A stretch of 62,884 nucleotides of DNA from an uncultured Clostridia bacterium (GTDB lineage Bacteria > Bacillota > Clostridia > TANB77 > CAG-508). The position numbers and the translations under genes were made by a program. The notes beneath the pieces were generated by a model that had not been told where the DNA came from, searched no databases, and saw only the letters and a program-made list of their open reading frames with translations. Below, piece after piece: positions 26,320-35,378 of the stretch. The stretch is from assembly GCA_947625415.1 (NCBI GenBank), contig CANQOG010000006.1, positions 1 through 62,884 of the forward strand. The letters are read 5' to 3'. Each line of letters opens with the position of its first letter. Positions within the stretch are counted from its first letter, which is position 1.

Positions 26320-27102
26320 ATGCCTATACAAACAAACTGCAAAATAGTAGGAAAAGAAAAAATTGCAGATGGAATTTATAAGTTTTCAATAAAAACAAAA
26401 GAAATATCTGAAATTGCTAAACCAGGAAATTTTTTAGAAATTAAAGTTTCAGATAGATTAGAAACTTTTTTAAGAAGACCAATAAGTATTTATAATATTG
26501 ATAAAGAAAATGAAATTGTTGAAATTATTTTTCAAGTCAAAGGAAAAGGAACAGAAATTTTATCTGAAAGAAAACTTGGAGAGGACTTGAATATTTTAGG
26601 TCCTTTGGGAAATGGAACATTTTCGGTTAAGCCTTATAAAAGAGTTGCTATAATAGGCGGAGGAATTGGAATTTATCCATTATATGAACTTGCAAAAAGT
26701 TTAAAAGAATCTCAGGTTAATACTTATTTAGGATTTAGAAATAAAGATTTAGTTACTTTAGAAGATGAATTTAATGAAGTATCTGACAAACTTGTAATTA
26801 CTACGGATGATGGAAGTTACAAAGAAAAGGGATTTGCTATTGATTTTATGAAAAATGATTACGAAGAAGAAACATTTGATAGAATTTATGCATGTGGTCC
26901 ACTTCCAATGTTAAAAGCAGTACAAGGTTTTGCAATAGAAAAGAAAATTCCAGCAGAGATTTCATTAGAAGAAAGAATGGGATGTGGAATTGGTGCTTGT
27001 GTTGGTTGCGCTGTTTTTACAAAAGATAGTGAGGGAAATCAAAAATACAAATATGTTTGTCAACATGGACCTGTTTTTAATGCAAAAGATGTTATAATTT
27101 AG
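26320..27102 (+). CDS. pyrK: dihydroorotate dehydrogenase electron transfer subunit
   Basis: A protein of 260 residues carrying FAD and a 2Fe-2S cluster that passes electrons from PyrD to NAD. The FAD motif is RRPISIYNID (about residue 53), the nucleotide-binding loop is IGGGIGIYPLYELA, and the cluster cysteines lie in ERMGCGIGACVGCAVF and YVCQHGPVF. It starts after AAGGAGGAAATAG. There is no in-frame CGG (GGC GGA in the nucleotide loop has it out of phase). Its presence shows PyrD is the NAD-linked 1B type. Confidence 0.94.
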   Translation: MPIQTNCKIVGKEKIADGIYKFSIKTKEISEIAKPGNFLEIKVSDRLETFLRRPISIYNIDKENEIVEIIFQVKGKGTEILSERKLGEDLNILGPLGNGTFSVKPYKRVAIIGGGIGIYPLYELAKSLKESQVNTYLGFRNKDLVTLEDEFNEVSDKLVITTDDGSYKEKGFAIDFMKNDYEEETFDRIYACGPLPMLKAVQGFAIEKKIPAEISLEERMGCGIGACVGCAVFTKDSEGNQKYKYVCQHGPVFNAKDVII

Positions 27103-27167
27103 ATATTTAATATTTTAGTAGTATATAAAATATTGAGAATGTTTGTTTAATCGAAAGGAGAAAATAG

Positions 27168-28089
27168 ATGAATACAGAGATAAATTTTGCTGGAATTAAG
27201 ATGAAAAATCCTATAACTGTTGCTTCTCGGAACTTTTGGTTATGGAAGAAATCATAAGGATTTTGTAGATTTAAATAAATTAGGAGCTATAATTACAAAG
27301 GGAACATCTTTAAAACCAAAACAAGGTAATAAACCACCTAGAATTGCTGAAACATCTAGTGGAATGATGAATTGTATTGGTCTAGAGAATCCCGGTCTAG
27401 AATATTTTGCAACAGTTGATTTACCATTTTTAAGACAATATGATACAAAGATTATTGTAAATTGTTTTGGTGGAGTAGAGGGAACAATTGAAAATTATGT
27501 CGAAATTTGTAGACAATTAAATAATATGGATGTTGATGGAGTAGAAATTAACTTAAGTTGCCCAAATGTAAAAGCTGGATGTTTAGCTTATGGAACAACT
27601 TATGATGGTGTAAAAGAGATTACAACTGCTTGTAGAAAAGTTTTAACAAGTAAGCCTTTAATAGTAAAACTTACACCAAATGTAACAGATATAACACTTC
27701 CTGCAAAAGGAGCGGAAGATGCTGGAGCTGATGCGATTTCATTAATTAATACGTTAACTGCTATGAAAATTGATATTGAAAAAAGAAGACCAATATTAAG
27801 TATAAATACTGGTGGACTTTCAGGACCAGCAATAAAACCAGTTGCTGTAAGAATGGTTTATCAAGCATCACATGCGGTAAAAATTCCTGTAATGGGACTT
27901 GGCGGAATAATGACAGGAGAAGATGTTATTGAATTTATGATGGTAGGGGCAACTTGTGTTTCAGTTGGTTCAGCAAATTTAGTCGATCCAACTGCTTCAA
28001 CTAGAATTATTAGTGAAGTTGAAGATTTTATGAAAAATCATAATATTGATGATATAAATACTATAATAGATTCTGTTCAAATGAATTAA
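27168..28089 (+). CDS. pyrD: dihydroorotate dehydrogenase 1B, catalytic subunit, read through one CGG +1 shift
   Basis: FMN enzyme that oxidises dihydroorotate to orotate together with PyrK. The real start is ATG 27168 behind GAAAGGAG. The first 20 residues (INFAGIKMKNPITVAS) run into CGG 27228-27230 (TCT CGG A). Skipping C gives the conserved ASGTFGYG and the rest of the protein, 306 residues. The active-site cysteine is in EINLSCPNVKAG and the FMN phosphate site in GLGGIMTGEDV. Since the shift comes at codon 21, almost the whole enzyme depends on it. Confidence 0.93.
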
Positions 28090-28128
28090 TTGTAATCAAA
28101 ATTTAACTAAAATTTTATATAAATACTA

Positions 28129-28157
28129 TTGATAAAAAAATATATTAAATGTATAAT
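28129..28157 (+). promoter_or_regulatory. promoter of the 118-residue membrane protein gene
   Basis: TTGATA (28129-28134), a 17-nt spacer and TATAAT (28152-28157), 40 nt before the start. Confidence 0.6.
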
Positions 28158-28196
28158 AATTATATATTTATAACAAATGAAAAAAGGGGAATTTTT

Positions 28197-28553
28197 ATGG
28201 CAGAATCAAGTGATTTATTTGAAAATGTTGCATCATCTAATGATGGAGTTTCTAGGAAAGATGTAAGAAATTTATTTTTATGGTATGATTTATTTAGTTG
28301 CGTTTTACCATTTCAACTGATATTTATAATAGTTTATTTAACAGGAACTAATTATTATCCATTTACAATGTGTGCGGTATTATTTATTTTTATAATGGAT
28401 GCAATTTTGAAAAATTCATTAGAAAGGGATGGAAAAAATTACTTTAAATTTAGTAAACATATTCCACTTGTAAAATTATGGACTATCCCTTTAATTATGA
28501 TGGGAACTTTGACTACAGTTGCTTTGATTATAACAACTTTTGGAATTATTTAA
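28197..28553 (+). CDS. small membrane protein of unknown function
   Basis: A protein of 118 residues with three likely membrane helices (LFSCVLPFQLIFIIVYLTG, FTMCAVLFIFIMDAIL and a C-terminal WTIPLIMMGTLTTVALII) after a soluble N-terminus of about 28 residues. I choose the ATG at 28197 because AAAAAGGGGA lies just before it; an in-frame ATG 48 nt upstream sits in the -10 box. It is followed by a terminator and then lemA. I do not recognise the family. Confidence 0.6.
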   Translation: MAESSDLFENVASSNDGVSRKDVRNLFLWYDLFSCVLPFQLIFIIVYLTGTNYYPFTMCAVLFIFIMDAILKNSLERDGKNYFKFSKHIPLVKLWTIPLIMMGTLTTVALIITTFGII

Positions 28554-28570
28554 ATTTAATTTTACTTATG

Positions 28571-28602
28571 ATGAGGTGGATAAAACTGCCTCATTTTTTT
28601 TT
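28571..28602 (+). terminator. terminator between the membrane protein gene and lemA
   Basis: ATGAGG (28571-28576) pairs CCTCAT (28589-28594), followed by nine T. It ends only a few bases before the lemA ribosome site, so lemA is expressed by read-through or from an internal start. Confidence 0.65.
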
Positions 28603-28614
28603 AGGAGGTTTGAG

Positions 28615-29145
28615 ATGGTATTAATAATAGGTATTATTATAATTATTTTGGTAATAATTATTTTAGAATATAATTCAATAAAAATTTTGCAAAACAAGGT
28701 AAAGCAATCTAGAAGTGGAATTGATGTCGCTTTAACAAAGAGATTTGACTTAATTCCAAATTTAGTTGAATGTGTAAAAGGTTATTGTGAACATGAAGAA
28801 AAAGCTTTAAAAGAAGTTACAGAAGCAAGAACAGAGTATCTTTCAAATAAAAATTTAAAAGTTGGTGAAAATGTAAATGCTAAATTTGCTGAAGTTTTAC
28901 TTTTAGCTGAAAAATATCCAAATTTAAGGGCAAATAGCCAATTTATGGAATTACAAGCTCAATTAGAAAGAACTGAAAATAGTTTATCTGCTGCAAGACG
29001 TTTGTATAATAGTGATGTTACTATGTATAATACAAAAATTCAAAGTTTTCCATCAAATATAATCGCAGGAATTATTGGAGCAAAAGATGAAAATTTCTTT
29101 GAAGCTGAAAAAGAAGCAAAGTCAAATGTGAAAGTAAAAATTTAG
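28615..29145 (+). CDS. lemA: LemA family protein
   Basis: A protein of 176 residues with one N-terminal membrane helix (about 2-20) followed by the family's helical domain: EYNSIKILQNKVKQSRSGIDVALTKRFDLIPNLVE, ENSLSAARRLYNSDV and YNTKIQSFPSNIIA. LemA proteins are membrane-anchored helical bundles of unknown biochemistry. I choose ATG 28615 after TTAGGAGG; an in-frame upstream ATG at 28540 would run through the terminator. It pairs with the DUF3137 gene, a common arrangement. Confidence 0.85.
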   Translation: MVLIIGIIIIILVIIILEYNSIKILQNKVKQSRSGIDVALTKRFDLIPNLVECVKGYCEHEEKALKEVTEARTEYLSNKNLKVGENVNAKFAEVLLLAEKYPNLRANSQFMELQAQLERTENSLSAARRLYNSDVTMYNTKIQSFPSNIIAGIIGAKDENFFEAEKEAKSNVKVKI

Positions 29146-29159
29146 AAGGGTAAATATCT

Positions 29160-30194
29160 ATGAAGCAGAAAAACTTTAAAGAAATATATGATGAAATTTA
29201 CCAGAGTTGTGGTAAAGAAATGGAAAAAATAAGAAAAGAAACTTTAAGAAAAAGTATAATACTGATTTCTTTGCCATTATTAACTGTCTTAATAATATCT
29301 TTATTAAGAAATATGATTATTAGACAATTAGCTAGAAGTGGAGATATAGAGAATGGTGCAATAAAATTTTTAACTAAAACTTCATTTATTTTTCCATTAA
29401 TAATTGTTGCAATTCTAAGTTGTTTTATTATAATTAGAAAAGTAACCAAAAAATATAAAAGTCTTTTTAAGGAAAGAATTATAAATGAAATAGTAGATAA
29501 AAGTAATTCGACTTTTAAATATAACCCTAATAGTGGAGTTTCATCTAATGAATATGCTGAAAGCGAATTTGATTATGGATGGGATTTATATTCTAGTGAA
29601 GATTTAATAGATGGAAAATTAGAAGATGGTTCTAATTTAAAAATGTCTCAAGTTCATACTCAAGAAAGACATCAAACAACTGATTCTGATGGACATATTA
29701 AGACAACTTATGTAACAACTTTTTTAGGATTATATGGAATAATAAAGTTAAAGACTGGAACTAAAGCAGATTTTATGATAAAAGCAAATTCAAAATTTTC
29801 TAAGTTTAATAAAAATAGAATCGAAATGGAATCAGGCGAATTTGAAAAATATTATGATGTTTTTTCAGGTTCAAAGAATAATGAAATTAGACAAAATGCA
29901 ATGGAACTTTTAACACCAGAAGTAATCGAAGAATTTGTAAGAATAAGAAATTTATTTAAAACTTCATTAAATCTTAGAATTCATGATAGTAAAATTTATT
30001 TTAGAATTGATGTTGGTGATATTTTTGAAGCTCCAACTTTTAAGAGCAGTATGGATTTTGATTTGTTACAAAATTATTTTTCAATAATAGATGTTCCTAG
30101 AATGATTTATGAGATGTTAATTGATAATATTCTTGTAATGTATGGAACTCAAACAGATAGAGAAAATAGAAATATTGCAAATATGTCAGAATAA
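29160..30194 (+). CDS. DUF3137 family membrane protein
   Basis: A protein of 344 residues with two membrane helices (about 30-50 and 74-94). A cytoplasmic domain follows with the family's SEFDYGWDLYSSEDLIDG and VHTQERHQTTDSDGH stretches and a C-terminal NLRIHDSKIYFRID segment. The gene sits 14 nt after lemA; LemA and DUF3137 proteins often occur side by side, so they may form one membrane complex (inference). Function unknown. Confidence 0.75.
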   Translation: MKQKNFKEIYDEIYQSCGKEMEKIRKETLRKSIILISLPLLTVLIISLLRNMIIRQLARSGDIENGAIKFLTKTSFIFPLIIVAILSCFIIIRKVTKKYKSLFKERIINEIVDKSNSTFKYNPNSGVSSNEYAESEFDYGWDLYSSEDLIDGKLEDGSNLKMSQVHTQERHQTTDSDGHIKTTYVTTFLGLYGIIKLKTGTKADFMIKANSKFSKFNKNRIEMESGEFEKYYDVFSGSKNNEIRQNAMELLTPEVIEEFVRIRNLFKTSLNLRIHDSKIYFRIDVGDIFEAPTFKSSMDFDLLQNYFSIIDVPRMIYEMLIDNILVMYGTQTDRENRNIANMSE

Positions 30195-30234
30195 TATAAC
30201 AAAAAGTGATATTTTTTGACAAATTAGAAATAAT

Positions 30235-30270
30235 AAGACTATAAACTTTGAAAGGAGTTATAGTCTTTTA
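30235..30270 (+). terminator. hairpin with a ribosome-site-like loop
   Basis: Perfect 10-bp stem AAGACTATAA / TTATAGTCTT (30235-30244 and 30258-30267), followed by TTA. The 13-nt loop contains AAAGGAG (30251-30257), so the element may act both as the end of the lemA operon and as a control point for the small ORF after it. Confidence 0.55.
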
Positions 30271-30272
30271 TT

Positions 30273-30395
30273 ATGGATAAGAAAAAATATGAAAATGAAA
30301 AGTATACAGGAGAGTTTATTCCAACATATTTTGGTTGGATTTCTCCTGATGACCAGAAAAAACGTGCTGAAGAATTAAACAAAAAAACCAAATAG
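30273..30395 (+). CDS. small hydrophilic ORF
   Basis: A 40-residue reading frame (MDKKKYENEKYTGEFIPTYF, then GWISPDDQKKRAEELNKKTK) between the LemA/DUF3137 operon and the valS T-box. The only ribosome-like site is AAAGGAG in the hairpin loop, 15 nt upstream, which is long. Its composition looks protein-like (aromatic GEFIPTYFGW core, charged helix), but there is no family evidence. Confidence 0.4.
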   Translation: MDKKKYENEKYTGEFIPTYFGWISPDDQKKRAEELNKKTK

Positions 30396-30398
30396 TGA

Positions 30399-30427
30399 TT
30401 GACAATAAAAAATATCTGTGTTATTAT
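30399..30427 (+). promoter_or_regulatory. promoter of valS
   Basis: Consensus TTGACA (30399-30404), a 17-nt spacer and TATTAT (30422-30427), directly upstream of the T-box leader. Confidence 0.75.
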
Positions 30428-30433
30428 ATTAAC

Positions 30434-30682
30434 ATAATATTAATAGCTATGAAAAAGAGGAGTAGATTTAAAACTACTATTAAAGAGAAAAGAAGTAATT
30501 TGCTGAGAGCTTCTTATAGTAAGATAAATTGAAGTAACTTTGGAGCTGATAAACTGAAAATAACTTTAAGTTTATTCGTTTAACTTGCGTTAAAAGTTTT
30601 GAGATATTTTAAATTATAAAATTTAAAATAATTAAGGTGGTACCGCGTACTATACTTCGCCCTTATTTGGCGAAGTTTTTTG
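30434..30682 (+). promoter_or_regulatory. T-box leader (tRNA-Val sensing) of valS
   Basis: The leader holds the T-box motif AAGGTGGTACCGCG (30634-30647), followed by a terminator CTTCGCC/GGCGAAG (30655-30661 and 30669-30675) with a T run. An upstream stem I region contains GCTGAGAGC (about 30502). A GTA valine triplet at 30534-30536 (within TTGAAGTAACTTT) is the likely specifier. Uncharged tRNA-Val would stabilise the antiterminator and switch valS on. Confidence 0.88.
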
Positions 30683-30711
30683 TTTTTTAGAAAATATTAA
30701 GGAGGAAGTTT

Positions 30712-33397
30712 ATGGGAAAAGAAAAAATGAGAGATAAATATTTACCAAAAGAGTTTGAAGAAAAATTATATGAAGAATGGGAGAAAAAAGGCTATTTTAA
30801 ACCTTCAATGGATAAAAACAAAGAAGCTTATTGTATAATGATGCCACCTCCAAATGTTACTGGCAAACTTCATATGGGGCATGCTTTAGATGGTACAATT
30901 CAAGATATTTTAATTAGATATAAAAGAATGAATGGCTATAATACTTTATGGCTTCCTGGAACAGATCATGCTGCAATTTCAACTGAAATGAAAGTAGTTC
31001 AAAAGCTCAAAGAAGAAGGAAAGACAAAACAAGATTTAGGAAGAGAAAAGTTTTTAGATGAAGCTTGGGAATGGACTCATAAGTATGGTGGAATAATTCA
31101 AGAGCAACAAAGAAAATTAGGTTGTTCTTGTGATTGGGAAAGAACTAGATTTACATTAGATGATGGAATGAGTGATGCAGTTTTAGAACAATTTATTAGA
31201 CTTTATAATAAGGGTTTAATTTATAAAGGAAAGAGAATGGTAAATTGGTGTCCAAGTTGTAATACTTCAATTTCAGATGCTGAAGTTGAATATAAAGAAG
31301 AGCCATCACATTTATGGCATATTCGTTACAAAATTACAGGAACAAAAGATGAATACATAGAGGTTGCTACTACAAGACCTGAAACAATGCTTGGAGATAC
31401 AGCTGTTGCAGTTCATCCAGATGATAAAAGATATAAGAATTTAGTTGGTAAGACTTGCATTTTACCAATTATGGATAAAGAAATTCCAATTATTGCAGAC
31501 GATTTTGTTGAAATGGATTTTGGTTCTGGTGCTGTAAAGATTACACCATGTCATGACCCTAATGATTATGCTTGTGGATTAAGACATAATTTAGAAATGG
31601 TTGAAGTTTTTGATGAAAATTTTAAAATGGGTGATTTAGTTCCAGAATTAAAAGGAATGGATTTACGGTCAAGCTAGAAAAGAAATTGTTGAGAGATTAG
31701 AGAAAATAGGAGCTTTAGTTGAAACAGAAGAATATACTCATAATGTAGCAAAATGTGAAAGATGTAAAAATACTATTGAACCAAAAGTTTCTACTCAATG
31801 GTTTGTTTCAATGAAAGATTTAGCTAAAAGAGCAGCAGACTCAGTTAGAAATGATAAAGTTAGATTTATTCCTAAGAGATATGAAAAACAATATTTTAAT
31901 TGGCTTGATAATATTCAAGATTGGTGTATCTCTCGTCAACTATGGTGGGGACATAGAATACCAGCTTATTATTGTAAAGAATGTGGAGAAATTAATGTAT
32001 CAAAAACTTGTCCTGATAAATGTAAAAAATGTGGTTCTACAAGTTTAGAGCAAGATACAGACACATTAGATACTTGGTTTAGTTCAGCTTTATGGCCATT
32101 TTCAACTTTAGGTTGGCCAAATAAAGATTCTGAAGATTATAAAACATTTTATCCAACTCAAACTTTAGTTACAGGTTTTGATATTATAACTTTCTGGGTA
32201 TCAAGAATGATGTCACAAGGTTTAGAATTGACAGATATTGAGCCATTTAAAGACGTTTTAATACATGGAATTGTTCGTGATAGTCAAGGAAGAAAAATGT
32301 CAAAAACTCTTGGAAATGGAATTGACCCATTAGATGTTATTGAAAAATATGGTGCTGATAGCTTAAGATTTTCAGTAATATCAGGAACAACAATGGGAAA
32401 TGATATTAAATTTATGCCAGAAAAATTAGAGCAAGCTTCTAATTTTGCAAACAAAATATGGAATGCTGCAAAATTTGTTTCAAGTAATTTAGCTGATGAG
32501 CAAAAAGTAAGAGATTTTTGTTATGAAGCTTTTGAAAAAAATAAAACTTATGATTCAAAAATGTTTAAACTAGAAGACAAATGGATATTGAATAAGCTTG
32601 ATAAATTAGTAGCAGATGTTAGTAAAAATATTGATAATTATGATATTGGTATTGCATTAGACAAAATTTATAATTTTATTTGGAATGAATTTTGTGACTG
32701 GTATATAGAAATGTGTAAAACTAGAATTTATAGTGATGATGAGGCTACTAAAGTTCAGGTTTCAGCTGTTTTAAATTATGTCTTAGGTCAATCACTTAAA
32801 CTTTTGCATCCATTTATGCCATTTTTAACAGCCGAGATTTATCCTCATTTAATTGTATTTGGAACAGAGGATTTAATAGTTAGCAAATGGCCTGATATAA
32901 AGAAAAAATTTGTATTTGATAAAGAAGAAAACTTAGTTGAGAAATTAAAAAAATTAATTGTTGAAATTAGAAATGTTAGAGCAAAAATGAATGTTCATCC
33001 TTCTAAAAAAGCAAAATTAATTTTAGTAACAGATAGTGATATAGAAGAATTAGAAGAGTCTAAAGGCTTTTTAGGAAAACTTGGATTTAGTGAAGAAATT
33101 ATAATTCAAAAAGATGAGAAAAATATTCCAGAAAATTCAGTTTCAATTATTGTTGATAATATAAAAGCTTTTATTCCTTTTGAGGAATTAGTTGATATTA
33201 AAGAAGAAACTCAAAGGTTAGAGAATGAGAAAAAAAGGTTAATTTCAGAGGTAGAAAGAGGAGAAAAAATGTTATCAAATCCAGGGTTTGTTAATAAAGC
33301 TCCTGAAAAGAAAATTGCTGAAGAAAGAGAAAAACTTGAAAATTATAAGAAAATGCTTGATAGTGTTGAAGAAAGATTAAAAGGACTAAAAAAGTAG
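30712..33397 (+). CDS. valS: valyl-tRNA synthetase, read through one CGG +1 shift
   Basis: Class I synthetase that charges tRNA-Val. The HIGH-type motif is NVTGKLHMGHA (about residue 45), the KMSKS motif is GRKMSKTLGNG, and the editing domain and the C-terminal coiled coil are present. The frame breaks at CGG 31666-31668 (TTA CGG T), and the straight frame stops three codons later. Skipping C gives MDLGQARKEIVERLEKIG and the remaining 576 residues, 894 in all, the normal length. The shift lies in the editing domain, so an unshifted product would lack the KMSKS half. Confidence 0.94.
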
Positions 33398-33406
33398 TAT
33401 ATTTAT

Positions 33407-34312
33407 ATGGATAAAGATGAGTTAGAGCAAGAGATTTCTAAAATTCATAATTTACTTTATTCTAGAGCATATTCAAAATTGAAAAATAAAGAAAATGTAG
33501 AAGATGTAGTTGCTGAAACTTTATTTTTGATACTTAAATATTATACTCAATTAAGAGATAAAGGAAAGTTTAAAGCTTGGGCATTTAAGATTTTAGACCA
33601 TGAATGTGCAAAGTTTTATAAAAGAAGCGAAGATGATAAAAAATTAATTGATAAGGTTAAAGATTATGTTGAAGAAAGTGATTTTTCAGCTGTTGAGAAT
33701 GTAGAAAATAATAGAGATTTTGAAGAATTGATTAAAGTTCTAGATGAAGATGAAAAGAGAATTTTTAGATTATATTGTAGAGAACATAAAACTTTTGACA
33801 AAATTTCTAAAATGCTTGATACAAATCCAAATACTGTTAGAAGTATATACAGAAGAGGTAAAGAAAAGTTAAAAGAAGTTGTTGCTAAAGATAATGTTAA
33901 AAAGTTTATGATAATATTCTTTGCTATATTAATCTTTTCATCTGGAATTTCAATTGCTATATTAGTTAAAAATAGTTATAAAGAAAGTAAAAATTATGAA
34001 TTTTATTATAAAAATGAAGAAATCGATGAAATAGAATATAATATTGAAAATAACAAACTAAAAGTAAAAATTGATTTTAATGAAAACAAAATTAATAGAG
34101 ATAACTTTGAGATATATCCAGAGACAAATCCTATTTATTTAGTAAATGTAAGTAAAACTGAAAACATAATTTATGCGAAAGATTTTGAATGGATAGAAAA
34201 AGATATTTTTGAAATTGAGTTTGAGTGTAATGAAGAAAATTTAGGTTCTAATGCATCTATACATATAGTACTGGCAAAAAGAGAGAGTATTACAATTTTG
34301 TTAAAAAATTAA
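33407..34312 (+). CDS. membrane-tethered ECF-sigma-like protein
   Basis: A protein of 301 residues. Residues 1-160 look like an ECF sigma factor: a region 2 with YSKLKNKENVEDVVAETLFL and FKAWAFKILDHECAKFYKR, then a region 4 helix-turn-helix with LDEDEKRIFRLY and ISKMLDTNPNTVRSIYRRGKEKL. A transmembrane helix follows (about 167-186, MIIFFAILIFSSGISIAILV), then a 115-residue exported domain. Sigma factors are normally soluble, so this is an unusual one-piece transmembrane regulator. No clear ribosome site is seen 9 nt after valS; coupling is likely. Confidence 0.7.
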   Translation: MDKDELEQEISKIHNLLYSRAYSKLKNKENVEDVVAETLFLILKYYTQLRDKGKFKAWAFKILDHECAKFYKRSEDDKKLIDKVKDYVEESDFSAVENVENNRDFEELIKVLDEDEKRIFRLYCREHKTFDKISKMLDTNPNTVRSIYRRGKEKLKEVVAKDNVKKFMIIFFAILIFSSGISIAILVKNSYKESKNYEFYYKNEEIDEIEYNIENNKLKVKIDFNENKINRDNFEIYPETNPIYLVNVSKTENIIYAKDFEWIEKDIFEIEFECNEENLGSNASIHIVLAKRESITILLKN

Positions 34313-34341
34313 ATTTATGCACCAAAAATTATTAAAAATAT

Positions 34342-34360
34342 CCTCTTAATCATTAGGAGG
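34342..34360 (+). promoter_or_regulatory. hairpin that covers a ribosome binding site
   Basis: CCTCTTA (34342-34348) pairs TAGGAGG (34354-34360) with one T-G pair. The 3' arm is the Shine-Dalgarno AGGAGG of the next gene, so translation may be damped or regulated. The T run after it could also act as a weak terminator. Confidence 0.45.
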
Positions 34361-34371
34361 TTATTTTTAAT

Positions 34372-34704
34372 ATGAAGTTAGAAATTGTAATATCAAATGA
34401 ATTAGAAAAAATAGGCTTTAAAAGAGCTTATAAAGGTTACAAATATTTTGAAAGAATAGTTGAAATTATATATGAAGAAGATACTTTTTACGATTTTAAT
34501 TTAAAAGATTGCTATAATAAAGTTGCAAAAAGATATAGAGTTAAACAAAGCGCAGTTAAAGGTGACATTAATTATTTGATGAGTACAATGTTTTTCAACG
34601 ACTATAATAAAAGAAGGCTATTAGACTATACTGGATATAAAGATATAGCTGATTTAAGTGTTAAAAAATTAATTGAGATTATGGTAGATAAACTATTTCT
34701 ATAA
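34372..34704 (+). CDS. Spo0A C-terminal-domain-like DNA-binding protein
   Basis: A protein of 110 residues that resembles the DNA-binding effector domain of Spo0A without a receiver domain. It has a LEKIGFKRAYKGYKYFERIVEIIYE start (compare '[20 protein letters not shown]'), then NLKDCYNKVAKRYRVKQSAVKGDINYLM, where Spo0A has its recognition helices. It may bind DNA constitutively or be controlled by another partner; its neighbour is the tethered sigma-like factor. The similarity is moderate and judged by eye. Confidence 0.6.
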   Translation: MKLEIVISNELEKIGFKRAYKGYKYFERIVEIIYEEDTFYDFNLKDCYNKVAKRYRVKQSAVKGDINYLMSTMFFNDYNKRRLLDYTGYKDIADLSVKKLIEIMVDKLFL

Positions 34705-34719
34705 TTTTGAGGAGAAGCT

Positions 34720-35292
34720 ATGAATAAATTTGTAAAATTATTAATTTTAATAGTTGTTTTTATTTTAATAATTTTAAGCATTTTGTTTATAGTTAAATTT
34801 TATAGGGTTAATAAGATAATTGAATTAATGAAGAAAAATTCAGAAGTTAACAACTATAAATTAGAAGATAGTGACTTAATTAGAAATAGATATAAAAACA
34901 TAATTTTGATAACTCCAACTAATGACTCTAACTTATGTTATTATTACGATTTTGATATAGATAAGTGTTATATTATTGATAAAAAGAGTAAAATTTATTT
35001 TGAAAATAATATTGAAGAATCTGATAAAGATTTACTAAATTTTCCTTTATATAATTATTTAACAGATGACTATTCTTTTAAAAATAAGATAAAATTAATA
35101 TTTTTATGGAAGATAAGAAAATATGATGATTCAAAATTTGAGATAATTACAGAAAGAAAAGATAAAGTAATTTTTGACAAAGAAACTGGGCTTGTTCTTA
35201 ATGTAAATGATATAAAATCATGTAATATTGCCATAAATAAAGTAGAAACTGTAGAATTTCCAAAAATAAGTGAATATAATAGACAGAATTAG
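34720..35292 (+). CDS. single-pass membrane protein, paralogue 1
   Basis: A protein of 190 residues with an N-terminal membrane helix (about 6-27) and an exported domain containing FPLYNYLTDDYSFKNKIKLIF and an ending like VIFDKETGLVLNVND, which recalls the 'DKETG' hairpins of exported lipoprotein-like domains. It is paralogous to the gene at 36022. The two once adjacent genes are now separated by a GC-rich cassette. Ribosome site GAGGAGAAGC. Function unknown. Confidence 0.6.
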   Translation: MNKFVKLLILIVVFILIILSILFIVKFYRVNKIIELMKKNSEVNNYKLEDSDLIRNRYKNIILITPTNDSNLCYYYDFDIDKCYIIDKKSKIYFENNIEESDKDLLNFPLYNYLTDDYSFKNKIKLIFLWKIRKYDDSKFEIITERKDKVIFDKETGLVLNVNDIKSCNIAINKVETVEFPKISEYNRQN

Positions 35293-35331
35293 TGAGTATA
35301 TTGTTTGTTTTCGACATTATTTTTAACTTTT

Positions 35332-35360
35332 TTGCAAAAAAAATATATTTGTGATATAAT
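35332..35360 (+). promoter_or_regulatory. promoter of the GC-rich cassette gene
   Basis: TTGCAA (35332-35337), a 17-nt spacer and TATAAT (35355-35360). Confidence 0.6.
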
Positions 35361-35378
35361 ACCTCATATTCTTTTTGT

